Positions 60,415 to 64,000 of a stretch of 64,000 nt of DNA are shown piece by piece. Made by a program: the position numbers and the translations under genes. The notes under the pieces are model-generated. The model had not been told where the DNA came from. It made no database searches and was given only the letters and a program-made list of their open reading frames with translations. Within the stretch, counting starts at the first letter, position 1, and each line of letters opens with the position of its first letter. This stretch comes from Straminergon stramineum (taxonomy: Eukaryota; Streptophyta; Bryopsida; Hypnales; Calliergonaceae). The stretch lies in NCBI GenBank assembly GCA_963920665.1, contig OY987269.1:5024501-5088500 (forward strand). Reading direction: 5' to 3'.

Positions 60415-62187
60415 GTGTTTCTGATTTTTGAATGGATGTTCATGGTACAGGTAGAGACGGCCAAGCAAATCACCTCTAGAGATGGTAAGCAACTTTTTCT
60501 GCTCAACAGCGCTGGTGGTTCGATTGGAGTTTCCCCTGTTTGCCACACTCAAAGCCTGAACAGAAAGGACTTTCCTCTACGAAGTGATCAGTTTCGGACG
60601 CCCTCGTTTTCTATCGACCAAGGCATGGCTGGGCGACATCCTTCTCCATCTGGAGGCCATGCACCTCAGGTCACTTACCAGCAGTTTGCTCGAGCTGGTT
60701 CGCAGTCAGCTGTCCATCCAGCATCTCATGATGGCGCTTTCTGGGCCATTGTTTCATCAAGGGACCATCGAAACGGACTACCCAGGCCGCTGCAGAACCA
60801 TCCGTCCAGTCTGACTTCAAGAATGGGAGTGAGCCTCAACAGTTTCCAGGTCCAGGATTGTGGAGACTGGAAACGAGCGGTGCGGGACTGGGGCAACAGA
60901 CCTCTTGCGGAGGTGGATCCCGATTTGTGGGAAATCATGGAGAACGAGAAGAGTCGGCAATGGAAAGGAATTGAATTAATTGCTTCTGAAAATTTTACTT
61001 CGCTGGCTGTGTATGAGGCTCTGGGAAGCCACCTCACGAACAAGTACTCGGAAGGACTCCCTGGCACCAGGTACTTCAAGGGGAATGAGTACATCGACCA
61101 GATTGAGTCCCTTTGTATTTCAAGGGCTCTGGCCGCTTTCCAGCTCGACCCTGAGAAATGGGGGGTGAATGTGCAGCCCTATTCATGTTCGTCGGCCAAT
61201 TTTGCTGTGTACACTGCACTGTTGCAGCCCCATGACCGAATCATGGGCTTGGACGTCTTATCTGGAGGCCATGTCAGTCACGGTCATCATACGCACAGCG
61301 GCAAAAAGATTCCCGCTGCATCGATCTACTTCCAAACTCTACCGTTCAAGGTTCATCCGGAAACAGGACTGATTGATTACGAGAAAATGGAGGAGATTGC
61401 TTTGCTTTATCGCCCGAAGATTCTGATATGTGGAGGAAGCTCATACCCTCGAGAATGGAATTATGCTCGATTTCGTCAAGTTGCTGACAAGATCAACGCT
61501 GTTCTTATGTGTGACATGGCGCACATTAGTGGACTGGTTGCAGCGCGCGAGTGTCTTAGCCCATTTGATTATTGTGACGTGGTGACCACTACCACGCACA
61601 AGGCACTTCGCGGTCCTCGTGGTGGCATGGTATTTTTCCGGAGGGGTTGGAAGTCCCCCAACAAGCCAGATGATGGCCAGTACTCCTTCGAGAAGGAGAT
61701 CAACAATGCGGTGCACCCGACCACACAAGGAGGTCCGCACAACAATCACATAGCAGCTCTAGCAGTAGCTCTGAAGCAAGCCAGCTCGGCAGAGTACAAG
61801 CTATACATTCAACAAGTGAAGAAGAATGCCCAATCTCTTGCTGATGGATTGAAGCGCCGCGGTTGCAAGCTGGTCACAGACGGGACGGAAAATCATCTGA
61901 TGCTCTGGGACCTTCGTCCATTCGGCATCTCCAGCAGTTTTTTTGAGGACGTCTGTGAAGCGTGCCACATTACAGTCAACAAGGAAGCCGTTTATGGCGA
62001 CAGCAGCTCGTTCCAACCGGGTGGTGTGAGACTTGGAACTCCAGCCATGACATCACGAGGCTGTGACGAAGGGGATTTCGATTCAATTGCAGATTTCCTT
62101 TACAGAGCGATGCAGATCACAGTCGCTCTGCAAAATGAGAATCCAAAACAGTCGCGGCAAATCATAAGAAATAACTCTGACATCTAG
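60415..62187 (+). CDS. SHM: Serine hydroxymethyltransferase, intronless, with in-frame TAG before the usual C-terminus
   Basis: SHMT is a PLP enzyme that interconverts serine and glycine with tetrahydrofolate. The conserved part starts near residue 150 ([14 protein letters not shown]) and runs to the stop. It has [10 protein letters not shown], the [16 protein letters not shown] segment, [30 protein letters not shown], and PLP lysine Lys396 in [14 protein letters not shown]. It also has [20 protein letters not shown] and [13 protein letters not shown]. The long Ser/Pro/Gln-rich N-terminal extension is like the SHM6/SHM7 class, which are not the mitochondrial enzymes. The true start is uncertain: 60415 is the longest frame, and internal Mets at 60439, 60445 and 60625 are alternatives. 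The frame stops at TAG (62185-62187). The next 28 codons read ALRAEVEEFATSFEMPGFEV and on to a TGA at 62272, which is normal SHMT tail. The absence of introns raises the possibility of a retrocopy, but I see no poly-A tail or flanking repeat. Confidence 0.88.
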   Translation: MFLIFEWMFMVQVETAKQITSRDGKQLFLLNSAGGSIGVSPVCHTQSLNRKDFPLRSDQFRTPSFSIDQGMAGRHPSPSGGHAPQVTYQQFARAGSQSAVHPASHDGAFWAIVSSRDHRNGLPRPLQNHPSSLTSRMGVSLNSFQVQDCGDWKRAVRDWGNRPLAEVDPDLWEIMENEKSRQWKGIELIASENFTSLAVYEALGSHLTNKYSEGLPGTRYFKGNEYIDQIESLCISRALAAFQLDPEKWGVNVQPYSCSSANFAVYTALLQPHDRIMGLDVLSGGHVSHGHHTHSGKKIPAASIYFQTLPFKVHPETGLIDYEKMEEIALLYRPKILICGGSSYPREWNYARFRQVADKINAVLMCDMAHISGLVAARECLSPFDYCDVVTTTTHKALRGPRGGMVFFRRGWKSPNKPDDGQYSFEKEINNAVHPTTQGGPHNNHIAALAVALKQASSAEYKLYIQQVKKNAQSLADGLKRRGCKLVTDGTENHLMLWDLRPFGISSSFFEDVCEACHITVNKEAVYGDSSSFQPGGVRLGTPAMTSRGCDEGDFDSIADFLYRAMQITVALQNENPKQSRQIIRNNSDI

Positions 62188-62274
62188 GCTCTGAGGGCCG
62201 AGGTGGAAGAATTCGCCACTTCATTTGAAATGCCTGGATTTGAAGTGTCCTCGTTGAAGCATCGGAGTGCTTGA
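62188..62274 (+). other. Cut-off C-terminal tail of SHMT
   Basis: Twenty-eight sense codons follow the TAG in the same frame and end in TGA at 62272-62274. The tail LRAEVEEFATSFEMPGFE matches the conserved end of plant SHMTs. The base context (GACATCTAGGCTCTG) fits a CAG-to-TAG change at an expected Gln. Confidence 0.8.
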
Positions 62275-64000
62275 ATTCTAAAGTGGAGCGATGTGAAATT
62301 CCTCTATGGAGGCAGACCTAGGATACATCAGACCGCACCTCCCAGGCATTTGTTTCTTTTTTCAGACTCAATTTCCAATTTCTGGATCAAGAGTATTTCC
62401 ACTACGTTTATCGTGGTAAGTTTCGAGAGTTTAATATCAAGTATTTCATCGATTCGTCATTGTCTGTCAAATCTGTTGCATTTTATTCTTGAACGAGAAT
62501 AGTAGTCAGAATTGCTGATATTTTAGTGGCTACTACTTGTGTGTAATAATAACTAGTATCCTTTAATGGCTATTTTATGTGAGTAGCTACTACTTGTTAC
62601 TGATGGTTCATTATATGTTCCGAGTTCAGGTCACAGTGGGACGTCCCAGCTCAGTACGGGTGTAAAGGTGCTTGGAAGTATCGTTCAGCGTAGAATGAAC
62701 GATTGTGCAGAAATTTCAAGGACTTCCAACGATGTGAAGGCATTGGGTTTGATAACTTCTACTCGGTACTTCTTGTAGAGCTCTGTTGTAGAACAGGTAG
62801 CTGCTGGGCTAAGACAGGTTTTGATCATTTTCATGCAAGCGCAGTCACAACTCAGATTTCCATTCAATGGCCGTGGTCGATATTTCTTTGCTGTTATAGA
62901 CACGTATGAATTCAAGAGTAGAAGGCACTTCTCAAAGAATGAGGAATGTCATCTTATATCGGTTTCGATATGGCTGGCCCATGGTCTAAATTTTTAGACA
63001 AATTGTGCTACTCTGCGACAATTCAGAGACATTTTATAGATAAATGTTATATCGATGCACATCATATTCCAAAAACAGTACAACCTCTGATATTTAATGA
63101 CGATTGGAAGATTGGAAGTTGTCCAACTTAAATTGTTCGCCACTAAACATTTTAACTCAACGCGGTCCACCACAGCGAGTTCGCTCTTATTTCTTCTTTT
63201 CCTCTTCTCGATTTTCTCTGTCGATATTGACTTGCGGTTTATAATATTGACTTCCATCTATTCTGCAGGAAGATGTCTGTTTTGCAAGCGACGGTACACA
63301 AGAAATAACGTTCACTTGAGCCGATGTGCATAGATAGAGTGAAAATTACGATGTGACCTAACGGAATTGCGCCAATTTAACAAAACGCACATGCAGTCCT
63401 CCCAAAACAGCTAGAAGCTTATAAAGTATGCAATCTAGCATATCAATTTGGAGTATAAAACTCAGACGAGTTGCTAAGACGCGAACATTTCAATGAAAAC
63501 TCCCTTTGGACGGACTATTGTTTAAGTAAATGAAATTGAAATTTTGTGTATTCCCAACTTGACGGAAGATATGTGCCCCTATATTTGTCGTCGCTTCTGG
63601 TAATTAAGGGAAAATTGATTGGAATTAGATCAAGGAATAAGGTAAAGTGTTTTGTACCAAACTGAAGAGAATCTATGATGAAGTGCAAGTAGGCTGAGTA
63701 CTTTGGCCCCAAAATGTGGAGTCACTCACTTCCAAGTTTCACTTGATGAAAGCATCAATAATTGACAAGGATATCACCCATACACTAAACACAAAATACG
63801 TTACAATGACCACACAAAGCTGTGCACTTACAGCATGAGTCGTTTTCAATGACTTGTCCAAAACGATTTTCTCTAGTGTCGGCTTACCATGTCTTCCTTC
63901 AAACTTCAAGCTCATAACTCTAGGTGTTGATATTCATGCAAGGTTGATAACGGATGCTCATACCTTGTGAATCTTTACTCATCGATCTTACAGCAATAAT
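62275..64000. other. SHMT 3' flank; no further gene recognised
   Basis: A possible 3'-UTR exon lies at about 62365-62415, between TTTTTTCAG and CGTG|GTAAGTTTC. The rest to the window end is moderately AT-rich with ORFs of at most 87 codons and no motif. No tRNA or repeat boundary was seen. Confidence 0.4.

Noticed and set aside
62185..62187. TAG read as glutamine, that is an alternative genetic code as in some green algae
   Set aside because: RGLG ends properly with TAA after RIRLY, UBC22 and the nitrilase end where the family ends, and TAG occurs freely in introns next to exons. One stop in one gene does not support recoding.

Overview
The window is nuclear DNA from a plant. Spliceosomal GT-AG introns, strongly AT-rich intergenic DNA full of decayed transposons, and plant-type gene families (NIT4 nitrilase, RGLG-type RING E3, UBC22/UBE2S, an SHM6/7-like SHMT) all point that way. 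The DNA transposon relics (a piggyBac-type transposase with TTAA-ended short elements, and a pogo/Tigger-type transposase) are unusual for flowering plants. A non-seed land plant or a streptophyte alga is my guess, not a proof. The standard genetic code fits the gene ends.

Layout. 1-7.5 kb: no gene; a ~1.1 kb head-to-head inverted repeat, then a C-rich tract with recurrent CAATTGGTC-like words and a 39-bp tandem repeat. 7.6-11.4 kb (+): five-exon NIT4-type nitrilase, 344 aa. 11.5-23.4 kb: repeats, including a 0.55 kb hairpin element, a piggyBac transposase relic, a short hairpin and TTAA elements. 24.07-27.32 kb (+): two-exon RGLG ubiquitin ligase, 499 aa, whose 1.75 kb intron is built from internal duplications that include a copied 3' splice site. 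28.6-30.3 kb (-): dead pogo/Tigger transposase. 31.3-32.3 kb: TTAA-ended element. 32.6-33.1 kb (-): unidentified 158-codon ORF. 38.2-40.2 kb (-): six-exon UBC22/UBE2S, 245 aa, whose first coding exon is only the ATG. 43-46 kb: three kinds of MITE. 47.5-56.5 kb (-): a gene not visible as one long ORF, which I assembled from six small exons whose phases all agree (334 aa, family unknown). 58.2-58.7 kb: two more MITE copies. 59.6-60.0 kb (+): broken 5' part of a short-form tRNase Z gene. 60.4-62.2 kb (+): intronless SHMT with an in-frame TAG followed by 28 codons of a typical SHMT C-terminal tail.

The genes are unrelated housekeeping or regulatory functions and do not form a cluster or pathway. 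Two are ubiquitin-system genes (E3 RGLG, E2 UBC22) about 11 kb apart, probably by chance. Exon models were made by hand from reading frame, splice consensus and family knowledge. No alignment, RNA or database search was available.
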